Shown here piece after piece: positions 35,885 to 48,446 of a DNA stretch of 64,000 nucleotides. The DNA is from Nymphaea colorata (taxonomy: Eukaryota; Streptophyta; Magnoliopsida; Nymphaeales; Nymphaeaceae). Position 1 is the stretch's first letter; each line of letters starts with the position of its first letter. The notes beneath the pieces were generated by a model that was given only the letters and a program-made list of their open reading frames with translations, made no database searches and was not told the origin of the DNA. A program made the position numbers and the translations under genes. Location of the stretch: contig NC_045143.1 in the NCBI RefSeq assembly GCF_008831285.2, forward strand, positions 23,874,302-23,938,301, read 5' to 3'.

Positions 35885-36864
35885 ATGGCTGATGGTAATA
35901 TGTCAGAGGGTTCTAATGAATACAAGATGGCTGAAAATTCCTTCTCTTATGGAACCATGATCAAGCTTAATGGTTGAAATTATGAAATCTGGTTTAGGGT
36001 GTTCATGATGTCTATGGCTGGTCATAGGAAGAAATAAATCCTTGAAAAAAATGAACATACCAAGAAAAAGGGGAAATATGTTGCATGGGATGAAGACAAT
36101 AACATTGTAATGTCTTGGATTATGAATAGTGTAGAGTTTCGTATAGCTCCAATAATTGCGTACTATATCAAGGCCAAAGATATGTGGTCTTTCTTGAGGA
36201 AGACATATTCTCATGCTACTAATGTTATTAAGATTCTATAGATGGAAGAGGAATTATATAACATACAACAAGGTGATCAAAACTTATCCCAATATTTTGC
36301 TACATTGACTGCTGCATATGAACGGTTAAAAGCTCTTCACGCACCTTGCCAGCACTGCTATGCATCACAGTTTGAATATGGTGTGGTAGCAAGTTTCTAT
36401 ATGGGTTATCTTGAGAGTACTCTGTGGCAAAGGCTCAAATTCTCACAGGTAGTGATCTTCCAAACTTAGCATATACATATAATAGGTTGAGTCATCTTGC
36501 ACTCATTCTTTCTTAGCCTATGCATGACACACCGGTCTTTCTACTTGTGGTAGCAAGAGGGCATGGCCATAGTCCTTATCTTCGAGCTAAGGGACATGGT
36601 ACAAAAGTGGTGCAAGTTGCTGCAGGTTTCAGTAAATTGGGTCATTTAGAGGACTATTGTTGGGACAAACACCCTCATCTCCATTCTGTTGGTCCACCAG
36701 GGCATGGTGGAGGTAGAATCACTATAGGCGAAGGGTCTTCTTCATCTCAAGCAGCTTCCTCAAAGGCTACAGTATCTATGGTTGAGTCTTCTACTAATTC
36801 TCCTATATTCACATCATATTCTCTTAACTTAAGTAAGGATGAACATGATCTTGTTCTTGCTTAG
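35885..36864 (+). pseudogene. Copia gag remnant
   Basis: The likely start at 35885 opens MADGNMSEGSNEYK; GTMIKLNG precedes a stop and NYEIWFRVFM. Gag continues with AKDMWSFLRKTYSHATNV (about 36180) and LSQYFATLTAAYERLKAL (about 36280). The zinc-knuckle position reads FSKLGHLEDYCWDKH near 36630, where the first two cysteines are gone. Confidence 0.8.
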
Positions 36865-36899
36865 AGATCTGCCACCACTGCTGTAGTGGACTCAGCCTT

Positions 36900-38125
36900 C
36901 TCTGTTGGTGGCCCTACCAGTGACCCAGGTATGATGTGGATGATAGATTCAGGAGTATCTAGATACTATTGTAATCAGCTACAGATTTTTTCGTTATTAA
37001 TCTGATTCTCTACACTACAACATGTCAGACTGCCTGATAGCAAGCTGTCCTTTGTTTTGGGCAGCGGTGATATCTATCTTCCACACTTAGGCACCATTAC
37101 ACATGTGCTATATGCTCCTCAGTTTCATGTTAATTTGTTATCCATTAAGCAACTGGCTAGTGACTTATAGTATAGAGTCATTTTTATCCTGGTTCATGTT
37201 CTTTTCAGAACTTACAATGATTGGTGGCATCCATGAATATGAGGGACTTTATTTCCTTTTTGTCCTAGTACATGTTGCTACGTCTTCATTCCCTTCAAGG
37301 ACCTCTCCTTTCCAATGGCACCTCAGATTGGGTAATCCATCTGTGTCCAAACTTCATCACATGTTTTTAGATATTTCTACATCAAAATCTTTCTTATGTG
37401 ATGCGTGCCAGTTAGCCAAGCATACATGAAGCAGTTTTCCCTTGAGTCAGAGTCCATCTAGTCAAAGTCCTTTTGATCTTCTTCATGTGGATGTTTGGAG
37501 TCCTAGTCGGGTTTCTTTTCATTCGTGTTTTTGGTATTATCTTGTTTTGATTGAGGATTTTACTAGTGTCAGTTGGGTATTTTTGTTATAGGAGAGATCT
37601 AATGTTATTTGCATTCTTCAAAAATTTGTCAAGGAAATAAAGTCAGTTTGGCTTCATTATTAAAAGTATTCACAGTGATAATGCTCTTGAATTCAAATCT
37701 TCCATTCTACTTCAATTTTATGCCAATTATGGAATTCGACCACAATATATTTGTCATCATATGTCCCAACAAAATGGTGTTGCCGAATGCAAACATCGAC
37801 AACTCCTAAATGTGGCCCACACCCTCATGCTGCATTCTCATATGCCTACCTACGTTTGAGGTGATGCTATTCTTACCGCATGTTATCTGACTAACAAATT
37901 ACCGCCGTCTACCATCCAAGAATGCATTCCCATTCAAATAGTGTATCCAGGTCGGCCGTTATTTCATATACCTCCCAAAGTGTTTGGATGCACTTGTTTT
38001 GCACACATCTTAGGCCCAAACAAAAGCAGACTTGCTGCCCAAGCCATCAAATGGGTATTCATTAGATATTTTGCTAATAAAAAAGGATATTGGTACTTTG
38101 ATCCCCAGTCCAAGTAAGAGATTGT
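36900..38125 (+). pseudogene. Copia protease and integrase remnant
   Basis: MMWMIDSGVSRYYCNQ (about 36940) is the protease active site. FQWHLRLGNPSVSKLHHM (about 37310) with CDACQLAKHT is the integrase zinc-binding region, DLLHVDVWSP (about 37470) and HSDNALEFKS (about 37670) are integrase core motifs, and QQNGVAECKHRQLLNVAHTL follows near 37760. VFGCTCFAHI (about 37980) is usual near the end. The frame is broken several times. Confidence 0.82.
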
Positions 38126-38639
38126 CAGTGCGGACGTTACATTGTTTGAGTCTTGTCCCTTCTTTTCCTCTCTGAGTACCCCTGAGATGCCTATTTCTAT
38201 TCCTGTTCATATTCCTTCAGTGTCACTTGAGTCTATCCCCCCCTCTCCACTTATATCATGTGAATGCTTTCTTGATCCTCCATTAGTCTACACTCATCGC
38301 CAAAATCCCTCTCCAAACCACCCACCAGTGTCTTCTCAATAGGTAAGTTCTATTGATAAGACTAACTCGAGCATAGATCTACTTTGCAGATGATCTCCCA
38401 ATTGTTATTCGGAAGGGCCAGCGACAGTGCACATTGCATCCAATTTCTAATTCTATCTCTATTGACTATCTGAGTACAAGTTTGGTGCAATTTGATCGAC
38501 CTATGTCTAGTCACAAGATCTTGTCTTCTCACCTCCAAGTGTTACTAGATTTATGGTAGAGGCAAGCGATGTAGGAGGAAATGGATTGCTCTTATTTTTA
38601 AGGAGACATGGGACTTGGTGGATCCACCTATAAACTGCG

Positions 38640-39990
38640 TTGTTGTTGGTTCCAAATAGGTGTTCACCATCAAGTATCATTCTGATGGTTCAGTTGAACA
38701 ATTCAAAGCATGTCTTGTCGGTAAAGGATATACACAAACTTATGGGGTTGACTTCTTTGAGACTTTTTCGCCTGTGGCTCGCTAGATACTATTCGACTAA
38801 TTATATCTCTTGTTGTCCAACATGATTGGCCTCTATTTAGCTTGACATGAAAAATGCCTTTCTATATGGAGATCTCTCTGAAACAGTCTATATGCAACAA
38901 CCACCTGGTTTTGAGCGGCAGGAAAAGTGTTTCAAGGTATGGACATGGTTCATAAGCTAACTGAAGTTATATCTAAGTGTAGATTTCGAAGATCGCAGCT
39001 TGATCACTCATTGTTTATCAAGCGAGACACATATGGTATAGTGATATTGATTATGTATGTTGATGTTATTATTCTCACCAGAGAAAGTAACCAAGAGATA
39101 GCTCAAACAGATGAATTTCTATAGAAGCACTTTGTCATAAAAGACCTTGGTCAACTCCGTTAATTCCTTGGTATTGAAGTGGCTCGTAGTAGTAAAGGGG
39201 TTATAGTGTCTCAAAGAAAACATGTTCTTGATCTTCTACAGGAAACATGTTTATTGGGGGCCAAACCAACCACACTTCTTATGAATCCTCAAGTTCATAT
39301 TCATCATGATGAATCAAAACATTTTGACTCTAGATCTTGTAGATCTTAATAAGAAAACTTTTATATTTGACTGTCACTCGGCCTGACATTAGTTTTGTTG
39401 TGAATAAGCTAAGTCGATTAATAGAAAAACCCCATAAGGTTCATTGGAAAGTTGCACTAATAGTGGTAGGATACTTAAAATCAGTCCGAGGCAAGGGGTT
39501 GTGGTTCAGAAAGGGAGAATGTGTTGACGTAGAAGCCTATAATGATGCTGATTATGCAGGGTCTACAAATGATAGGAAGTCCACTACTAGTTTTTGTGTA
39601 TTTGTTGGAGGTAATCTTATTTCTTGGAGGAGCAAGAAGAAAAATGTGGTTGTCCGATCTAGTGTTGAGTCAGAATATAGAGCTATGGCTCAAACTGCGG
39701 CTGAAATGTCATGGGTCAGATCAGTGCTTCTAGATTTGGGCATTTCAGTGAATCTCCCAATAAAGATGTATTGTGATAATAGGGCAACAACCTATATTGC
39801 AAACAACTCTATTTTCCATGAGAGGAAGAAACACATTGAAGTGGATTGTCACTATGTTTGAGACCTGGTACAAGAAGGTATTATTAGCACTATTCATGTC
39901 TCTTCTGAAGATCAGGCAACTAGTATTTTTACTAAGGCTCTTCCCATAGGCAATTTATTGAGACATTGTAACAAGCTAAGCATGATTGAT
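38640..39990 (+). pseudogene. Copia reverse transcriptase and RNase H remnant
   Basis: [19 protein letters not shown] (about 38730) begins the polymerase. The catalytic box reads LIMYVDVIILT near 39050, so YVDD has become YVDV. RNase H at 39367-39861 is an open frame of 164 codons with VTRPDISFVVNKLSRL, YNDADYAGSTNDRKSTTSF, SSVESEYRAMAQTAAEM and YCDNRATTYIANN. STIHVSSEDQATSIFTKALP follows after one stop. Confidence 0.87.
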
Positions 39991-40014
39991 ACCTATGCTC
40001 CAGCTTGAGGGGAG

Positions 40015-40207
40015 TGTTAAATATTCTAGACAGTCGATTAGAGTGGTTTTGCAATATTAGGAAGTTGGAGTGTAGGTCTTTTAATATTATCTTATTTTGT
40101 TTGGACTAATATTGTAATTCCTGTACCGCCAGCCCTAATCTCTTTAACTTTGAGATTATGTTACATTAATGATAATTTTTGGAGTTTCTCTCTCTCTGGT
40201 CGTAACA
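40015..40207 (+). repeat. 3' LTR of the plus-strand Copia
   Basis: This 193-bp copy of 34989-35181 has about nine differences and is followed by the target duplication AGGAT. Confidence 0.92.
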
Positions 40208-40212
40208 AGGAT

Positions 40213-42170
40213 CAAGTCTAATGTTAAAAAATATAAGATTAGAAAAGAAAACATGAAAAACTGATGTAAAGTATAAGGGTTATAAAATCAACGGTCTTGG
40301 CTTTATAGCTGACAAAATCTAGGATAGACATAAACACCATTACTTTTTTTTTTTTTTAATTTCTATATCTTTGGATTCTGAGCATTTATGCAGTTAGATT
40401 TACTAGTAAAGGTTTAGTGCACATGGTTACCTGGACTACTTGATGAAACTAAGACATTGATCTTGGTGTTCTTGCGGTTGAGTAAGTATGAGATAACTTG
40501 GATTGATGGAGAAGTGGGAAAGGTGGATGACATGCCTTTTTTGCTCCCATTATCAACTGCTGCACCTCCACATAAATCTGTGCTGGTTACTGCTTTGAAA
40601 TTGGCAGATTTTAAGCACTTTCTTTCTAGTAAGGTTGTTTCGGTATGCTCTCTCTATTTCTTTCTCTCTTTGTGTGTCTGAGAGAGAGCAAATTTTAATT
40701 ATTCTTCTGTTACTACATTTTGGGTGATTTCGAGCTTCAAATCTTGCTTCTTGGTCTAATTGACTTCTAGGCAATGAGCTAGTGATATGTCTGGACAATA
40801 TCCAGGCAAGCTAGGAATAGACCAACATGGGACATTTATTTCATTTGTCTTTTTGGTTTACTTTAGGTCTCAATTTTTTCCTTGAACAGTTTAGACATTT
40901 GTTAAATTCAAACCTCTGTAGTTCATGTAACCAATCTGATCTCATAAAAATTCTAAAGAATTTCAGATAAAGTGTTGCACCTTTGAAACTAATAACAATA
41001 CCACACTGCACCAAGTTAGGCACTGTACAAATTAGGAAAGGTGGGACAAAAAATTGGAGGTGAAGTAAAGGAAAATCAAGTAGATAATTAGAAGCAAAAC
41101 AAAAAGTGAGCCCAAATTGGTTAAGGAAGCAAGTGAGAAGTGAATAACAAACAAATAAAAAGAATAAAGCAGGTAGAAAGCTAATCAAGTTTTCTTAGCA
41201 AAAGAGCTCCTCTCCAACATAACACTTCTCAGTTCTCACCATTCTTTAGAAGTATTGTGTTGCACGCTTCCAAGGCACACTCCCTAGAAAATTTGCATTT
41301 CTGCCCTGGATCTGGACTACCTTAACAAGTAGTTGCTTAAATAACCATCTAGTAAAAAATTTTGCTAACATACAAATAACCAAAAAGGAGTAACTAAAAC
41401 CTAGCAAATGAATACATTCTATATTTTGTGTAACTATTCTTTAAATATTCTTCCAAGGCCTTTGCTTTATAGTACAATTTCTTCACGCTTCAGCTTATCT
41501 TTTTAACATGACATCATGTACAGTCATATATGTATTATCCCCAAAGTTTCACATGCATCTATATCAACTCCATCAAAGACTGTAGGTGTCTTTTTTATAA
41601 TTTTTTTCCTAATCTTTTCCTTTGTCTTTGGTTTGACAACCTGGCGTTAGGCAGATTATAACAGATTAAGCCCAAAAGGTATGCTCCAGATATTGAACTC
41701 TAAACCTGCTTCAACCTAATAGGCCTTATGCTCAACCTTTAGCTAGGTGGATGGAACCAACATATCTTCATCCTATGTTTTTATCATAAAAAATAATAGT
41801 CACAGAGTAATTACCAACTTTTTACTAGCATTTTACATCATTGTTTCCACTCTTGAAACCATTTTGTTCAAAAAACTACATTATGATTAACCCCCACCTA
41901 GATATCACCAACGATTAACAGCATGTGCTAATGAGAGAATTACTTGTAACACTGCCAAATTGCATATATTGAACGAGATTGTGTATTTGAAACCTTCTAG
42001 ATAAAAGGATGGAAATTTGGTCCAATATTTCAACATAGTTGTCCAATTAGTTCATAAATTGACAGCTTGGGAACTTTATGAAAGCCAAAGGATCAACCCA
42101 TCATGTAATGACCTGAAGAACATGGGCATCTTGAAGTTGTAATGCCCTAAAAAAAATACTCCCAAAGAGA

Positions 42171-42214
<44 letters not shown>

Positions 42215-42483
42215 CATGATACCACATGAAATATTTAGATCAAGTTTGCATCTGAACTAACGAGACTATATTTGAAAAGATCAATGATGCATGAACCACA
42301 TTTATGATCTACCTCAAAGTGCAAACATAAACGTGAAATACTACTGGTGCATAAAATGAGAGAAAATAATGAAACAATTAAGATCCAACATTAACATGTT
42401 GCTTCTATTCTAGTACTTCGTACTAGAAAAAAAAAGTTTAATCACAAGTAACACTAAAAGATATAAAAAACACATCAGATATT
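40213..42483. other. Unassigned DNA between Copia and satellite
   Basis: No supported gene. A short open frame at 40457-40681 has no family match I can name. A (GA)n microsatellite lies at about 42179-42211. Confidence 0.5.
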
Positions 42484-43440
42484 AGTAGTCGGACAAAATA
42501 GATTGCAATAACGCAACTGTAGGATTCATTTTATGATACACTTATATAAATCATTTTTACAAGGACACGATAAGCACTTGGAAAAATTAAATTCGACAAC
42601 GACACTATATTGACTGGTTTTATGATAAGAAGACATTTACTAAGGGGTGATAAGCAGAGAGACAAATCACATTGCAATAACGCAACTGCAAGATTCTTTT
42701 TATGATACACTCAAATAAAATCTAGTTTAAAAAGACGCGATAAGCACAAAAAAAATTAATACAACAACGACACCATATGAAGTGGTTTTATGATAAAAAG
42801 GTGTTTACTAAGAGGTGATAAGTTGTCGAACAAAACAGATTGCAATAATAGGATTCATTTTACGATACACTCAAATAAAATTATGTTCACAAGGACGCGA
42901 TAAGCACTCGAAAAAATTAAATATGACTATGACACTGTCCGAACTAGTTTGATGATAGAAAGGTGTTTACCAAGAGATGATAAGCAATCGGACAAAATAA
43001 ATTGCGATAATGCAACTACATGATTCGCTTTATGACACACTCAGATAAAATCATGTTTACAAGGATACAATAAGCACTCGAAAACAATATATGCGACGAC
43101 ATTGTATAGACTAGTTTTATGATAAAAAGGCAATTTCTAAGAGGTGAAAAGTAGTTAGACAAAATAAATTGTGATAAGACAATTACAAGATTCATTTTAC
43201 AATACACTCAAATAAAATCATGTTTACAAGGACATGATAAGAACTTAAAAAAATTAAATGCGACAGTGACATTGTATGACTTGGTTTTAGATAAAAGACA
43301 TTTATTAAGAAGCGATAAACAGTCAGATGAAACAGATTGCGATAACGCAACTACATGATTCGTTTTTAGATACACTCAAATGAAATTGCATTTATAAGGA
43401 CACAATAAGTACTCGAAAAAATTAAATGCAACAATGACAT
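42484..43440. repeat. Satellite array, left part, monomer about 168 bp
   Basis: The block starting ATTGCRATAAYGCAACTRYA recurs at 42502, 42671, 42839, 43001, 43168 and 43336, spacings 169, 168, 162, 167 and 168. Each unit contains ACAAGGACRCGATAAGCAC, an AAAAAATTAAATNCGACAAC block and TTTTATGATAAAAAGG. The array stops at 43440, where a chromovirus LTR begins, and resumes in phase at 48852. Confidence 0.92.
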
Positions 43441-43816
43441 TGTTCCCCTAAGTCTGAATCGTTTTCTTTTTTCTTACTTTCCATTTGCTTTCAATGTCTT
43501 TGGTTATGTTTTTGTTTACTTGTAACAAAACACCCTCCCACCAGTCTCAAGTGCATGTAAGGGATTCCGTGTTTTGGATGGTAGGCAATTGAAACCTGTA
43601 AGAGGCCTCGGCCATCCTATGTAAGTCAAGCTGTGATTTCTTGTGATCAATGCAATTTACGCCCATTGCAAGAGCATCCCTCAAATTTCCTTGCGATCTT
43701 TGATTTTCTTGCACCCACGTTATTCTCAAGTCTTCCACAAACTCTTGAGCCCCTTAGGATTATGGTGAAGGTGCTATCACCGGGCCGCACGAGCTGAAGA
43801 AAGTCGACCCATGACA
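43441..43816 (+). repeat. 5' LTR of the chromovirus
   Basis: TGTTCCCC... to ...CATGACA. Compared with the 3' LTR it lacks about 26 bp after GTGATTTCTT. Confidence 0.9.
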
Positions 43817-43818
43817 AC

Positions 43819-43831
43819 TGGTATCAGAGCC
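43819..43831 (+). promoter_or_regulatory. Primer-binding site of the chromovirus
   Basis: TGGTATCAGAGCC lies two bases inside the 5' LTR and is of the initiator-Met tRNA type. Confidence 0.9.
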
Positions 43832-43913
43832 AATTTGATCATCTGGCACGGTGGGGTGTGGGGAGCTAAGTCATTGTCGAGCTATCCGACGATTGACTGC
43901 TATCTATGGCAGC

Positions 43914-45330
43914 ATGGCTGCTGATGAACAAAATTCTATAGCAGAGGGAGTACAAATTCGTCAGTAGAAGAAGGCGAGTGGGACCAATGGAGGAATGGAA
44001 GCTCGGTTGGTTGTGATCGAGGCAACCATTGCCTCCTTGAGTCATTCCATGACCAAAGCTGCACGGAGCTTTGAAGTGTACAATGTTGGGATGAATCAGA
44101 ACCTGGACCGGGTGAACTCTCTATTGGGAGAAGTTCTAGCCCGTTTAGCTGCGATGGAGGATGAGATGGAAGTCCTCAAAACACGAAACAGGACCTTGGA
44201 GAATCGGCTTGCTAGAGGGCATGAAGCCGGAGGCATAGGTGCAGTGCCTCAAATGAAAGTCTCTAAACCAAAGAGGTACAGCGGTGTTCGAAATGCTAAG
44301 GAATTCGAGAACTTCCTTTATCATCTCGAAAAGTACATGAAGGTGAACTAGATCCGTGATGATGAAATGAAGATCACGACCGCCTCATTGTTTTTGACGA
44401 ATGTCGCCATGCTATGGTGGCGGAGGTAGTAGAGTGATGTTGAAAGTGGCATCTGCATTATCAACACTAGGAAGGAATTCAAGCATGAGATGCGTGAGTA
44501 TTTCTTGCCCAAAGACACATAATATCTTGCAAGACGGCGAGTTATGGAATCAAGCCAACTGGATCGATCCATGACTATGTTCAAGCAATTTACTGCGAAG
44601 ATGCTTGGAATTTCAAGAATGACTGATGAGGATCAGCTATTCCATTTCATAAGCGGATTATAGTCATGGGCGGAGCAGGAACTCTTGCGACAAGACCCTA
44701 AAGACTTGAGTAGTGCCCTTGTAGCGGCCGAATGCTTGGTGGATACCTCAAGGCAACTCCAAGAAGGGTGGAAACGGTAACCACAACAGTGGTGGGAACA
44801 ACTAGAAAACTGGACAAGTAGAAAAGGGAAACAATAATGCTACTGTCCAGAAGAACAATGGTGGAAGTGTGCGAGATGGCAACACTTATCGGCCTTTACG
44901 GCCACTTTAAGGATTGAAGTGTTGGCACTGCAGTGGGAATCACTTTGCGTCAAAATGCTCGAATGTCGGAAGCAACCAGGCCAACACTTCCAAACAATTT
45001 GCTAATGCTATGTAGGGTCAAGGAGAGGAAGCTCCACATATGGGGAGCACTCCAAATCCTTAGTGCTTTGAAGGAGACCCCAAAGGTGACAACAACGACG
45101 GCTACGAGACTCATGTACTTGGACATCTTGGTGAATGGGAAGTCTACGACAGTGATGGTGGACACTAGTGCAACACACAACTTTGTCTCGGAAGTGGAGG
45201 CAAAGAGATTGGGCCTCACCCTAGAGAGGGGCAAGTTACGCATGAAGGCGGTGAACTCTGAGGCGAAGCCCATCCACGGAGTAGCTGGGAATGTGCCAGT
45301 GAAGATTGAGGGTTAGTCGAGAAAATCCAA
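43914..45330 (+). pseudogene. Chromovirus gag and protease remnant
   Basis: From 43914 the frame reads MAADEQNSIAEG, meets a TAG, and continues in frame with a heptad-rich segment (LEVLARLAAMEDEMEVLK region) in an open frame at 43995-44351. A zinc knuckle CWHCSGNHFASKC (about 44925) has the CX2CX3HX4C spacing found in some chromoviruses. The protease site reads VMVDTSATHNFVSEVEAKRL (about 45150), with serine replacing the glycine of DTGA. Confidence 0.82.
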
Positions 45331-45679
45331 CTTCTCGGTGGCACTGATGGACAATTTCAAGATGGTCCTAAGCATGGAGCTCCTCAGTTTGGCAAAGATG
45401 GTCCCGATGCTACATCTACGTGCCACCAGTATTCTTGATGAGAAGTTTCCTTGTATGGTTCCGATACTAACAACAAGAAAGGATAAGGGCAAGTCTCTGA
45501 TGTTGTTCGCTATCTAGTTGAAGAATGGATTGAAGCACGATGATGAGACATACTTGGTGGCGATCAAGGAAGTGGCTGAAGACTCCCCTGATTCTATCCC
45601 AGAAGCACTTGCGCTTGTCTTGGAGGAGTTCACAGAAATGATGCCTGCAGAACTCTCTAGGTGACTGCCACCGTGATGT

Positions 45680-46985
45680 GAAGTGGACCACGCTATCGAA
45701 TTGGTCCTAGGTGCAAAACCACCTACAATGGCCCCTTATCGGATGGCTCCCGCGGAGTTGAAGGAATTGCAACGTCAACTAAATGAAATGTTGGTGGGAG
45801 GGATCATCAGGCCCTCCAAGGCTCCTTATGGAGCACCTGTGTTGTTTTAGTTGAAGCACAATGGCTCAAAGTGACTATATGTCGACTATCGTGCATTGAA
45901 AAGGTAATGATCAAGAACAAGTATCTGTTACCGCTCATCGCTGACTTATTCGATCAGTTGGGAAGTGCACGAATCTTTTCAAAGTTGGATCTTCGATCGG
46001 GCTACCGGCAAGTCAGAATAGTGGAAGGGGATGAACTGAAGACCACTTGTGTCACCACCCGCTATGGTGCCTATGAATTCTTAGTTATGCCATTCGACTT
46101 GACTAATGCTCCAACAACCTTCTCAACACCGATGAACAAGATTTCTATCCATACCTTGACAAGTTCGTGGTAGTCTATCTTGATGATATCGTGGTCTTTA
46201 GTGGCAGCATGGAGGAGCATGTCAGTCATCTGCAGACGGTGTTCTGAGTATTAAAGGAGAATGATCTTTATGTGAAAAAGGAGAAGTGTCTTTTCGGCCA
46301 ATAGAAGATCAGTTTTCTCGACCATGTTGTTGGTCATGGCCAGCTAGGAATGGATCCAAGGAAGGTGAGAGCCATCCAGGAATGGAAGCTGCCAACTACA
46401 ATACCAGAGTTGCGGTCCATCCTTGGATTGGCCAACTATTATAGACGGTTCATCGAGGGGTATTCTTTGATTGCTGCACCTCTCACTAACTTGCTCAAGA
46501 AGAATACGGCTTGGGCTTGAATGTAGTTTGCTCAAGATGCCTTTGAAGAATTGAAGAGAACACTTGTGAGAGAGCCTGTGCTCAAGTTGCTCAACCACTT
46601 GAAGCCTTTCGAAGTACATACTGATGCCTCTAACTTTGCCATTGGCAGCGTATTCATGCAAGAGGGGCATCCAATCACCTATGAGATATAAAAGTTGAAG
46701 GAAGCATATAAGCGCTATACTGTGCATGAACGTGAAAGGACTGCAATCGTGCACTGCCTTTGTATATGGAGACACTACTTGCTGGGAGCACAGTTCGTCA
46801 TGGAGACTGATAATGTAGCTACAAGCTACTTCCAATTGCAGAAAAAGTTATCTCCCAAGTAGGCTCGTTAGCAGGAATTGCTAGCCGAGTTTGACTTCGT
46901 GTTGGAGTACAAGACAGGAAGAACCAACATCGTGGCAGACTCGCTGAATCGCAAGGCAGAGCTTGCAGCCACGCGAGTATGAACT
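45680..46985 (+). pseudogene. Chromovirus reverse transcriptase and RNase H remnant
   Basis: The polymerase reads [19 protein letters not shown] (about 45910), [15 protein letters not shown] (about 45980), [17 protein letters not shown] (about 46070) and [13 protein letters not shown] (about 46160), the one intact catalytic box among the window's reverse transcriptases. [20 protein letters not shown] and [13 protein letters not shown] follow near 46350-46460. RNase H reads FEVHTDASNFAIGSVFMQEG (about 46610) and ETDNVATSYFQ (about 46800). Stops interrupt the frame. Confidence 0.87.
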
Positions 46986-47149
46986 TTTGAAGTGCAACTA
47001 GAGGGTGACCTTGTAGAACATATTTGAGAAGGAATGCAGCAAGGCTCTATGGCAAAGAATCTAGTAGCCCTAGCTGAGAAGGGCAAGACCAGAAGATTTT
47101 GGCTAAGAGATGGACTCCTTCTCACTTGAGGTGGATGAGCGTTTGTGCC

Positions 47150-48430
47150 GATATGGGGAAGTCTTTGGCGAGAACTATTGAAGGAGTGCCATGATACTCT
47201 GTGGGCAGGCCACCCTGGCCAGGAGTGAACCTTGGCTTTACTTGAACGTGGCTATTATTGGCCACAAATGCAGGATGATGTGGAGACTTATATGAAGACG
47301 TGCCTCATTTGTTAACAGGATAAGAGAGTCAATCAGAAGACTGTCGACCTATTGGAACCTCTTCCTATTCCAGAGCGTCCATAGGAAAGTTTATCCATGG
47401 ACTTCATTGTTAGTCTCCCAAAGGTTGATGGATTCAGCTCTATCTTCGTGGTTGTGGATCGATTCTCCAAATATGCAACATTCATCCAAACCTCAAAGGA
47501 GTGCCCTGTAGAGAAGATTGCGAAGTTGTTAGCGATCGTGACACCTACTTCACAAGCAAGTTCTGGCGAGAAGTGTTTCAACTGCTGGGCTTATACTTAT
47601 TGTTTTCAACAAGCTTCCATCCACTGACTAATGGCCAGATTGAATGCATCAACACCTTATTGGAACAATACTTAAGGCACTTCGTGAGCGCGAATCAGAA
47701 ATGTTGGGTGAAATTACTTGATGTAGCCCAATTCTGCTACAACTTACAAAAGAGCAAGTCTTCGGGGCACAGTTCGTTTGATAGCCATTGGTCAACAGCC
47801 GTTGATGCCGCACACCCTTGCTGCTCAAGAAAAGGGAAGAACAACCTTCGCCTACCAGTTTGTCAGAGATTGGCAGGAGCAGACGGAGCTAGCCAAGGTG
47901 ACCTTGCACAAGGCGGCCAAGAAAATGAAGAAGTGGGCTGACAAGAAGTGACATCCTGTAGAGTTCAGAGTTGGAGATCAGGTCCTTGTGAAGCTATACC
48001 CAAATCATACAGAAATCTTTCGTGGGAGACACTGTGCCTTGATACAAAAGTACGAAAGACCATTCATCATGATCAAGAAGATCGGGAAGCTGGCGTACAA
48101 GTTAGACCTACCACCAGACTTCAAAGTACATCTGGTGTTCCATGTCTGCAGCCTGAAGCCTTTCCATGCTGATGAAGAAGATCTTGAGAGGAGCATGCTG
48201 TAGTGAGAGCCAATCCTCCAAAGAGCACATCAACAAAGTGAGCGACGGATCGACGAATGGAGCAGATTCTTTGGCACAAAATCAACTGTCTTGGAGAGCT
48301 GAAGAAGTACTTAGTCAAGTGGGCGGATGAGGAGCAGCCAATGTGGGAGTACGCCTTATGACTGAAGAAAGAACATCCAGAAGAAGTCCTGGACTACCAT
48401 GCAATAGTTGGCACCGAGGACGGCGCATGA
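47150..48430 (+). pseudogene. Chromovirus integrase and chromodomain remnant
   Basis: MDFIVSLPKVDGFSSIFVVV and DRFSKYATFIQTSKECP (47397-47510) begin the integrase core; SDRDTYFTSKFWREVFQLLG (about 47530) and HPLTNGQIECINTLLEQYLR (about 47620) follow in another frame. EIFRGRHCALIQKYERPFIM and VHLVFHVCSLKPFH (48010-48170) are typical of the integrase C-terminus. KYLVKWADEEQPMWEYAL near 48310 is the chromodomain core, which gives the clade its name and is thought to steer insertion towards marked chromatin. Confidence 0.85.
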
Positions 48431-48446
48431 TTTGAAGGGGGGAGCC

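Larger units (their letters stand above)
34989..40207 (+). mobile_element. Copia LTR retrotransposon with intact LTRs and target duplication
   Basis: Two 193-bp LTRs (34989-35181 and 40015-40207) differ at about nine positions, roughly 95% identity by eye. Both run from TGTTAAATATTC to a terminal TAACA. AGGAT at 34984-34988 and again at 40208-40212 is a perfect 5-bp target duplication, so both boundaries are exact. A purine tract (TTGAGGGGAG) directly precedes the 3' LTR. All Copia domains are present in order, but numerous stops, a lost zinc knuckle and a mutated catalytic box make it non-autonomous. Confidence 0.92.

Noticed and set aside
40457-40681. Short open frame ending near a donor-like GTATGC
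   Set aside because: No recognisable motif, no partner exons and composition like the surrounding DNA.
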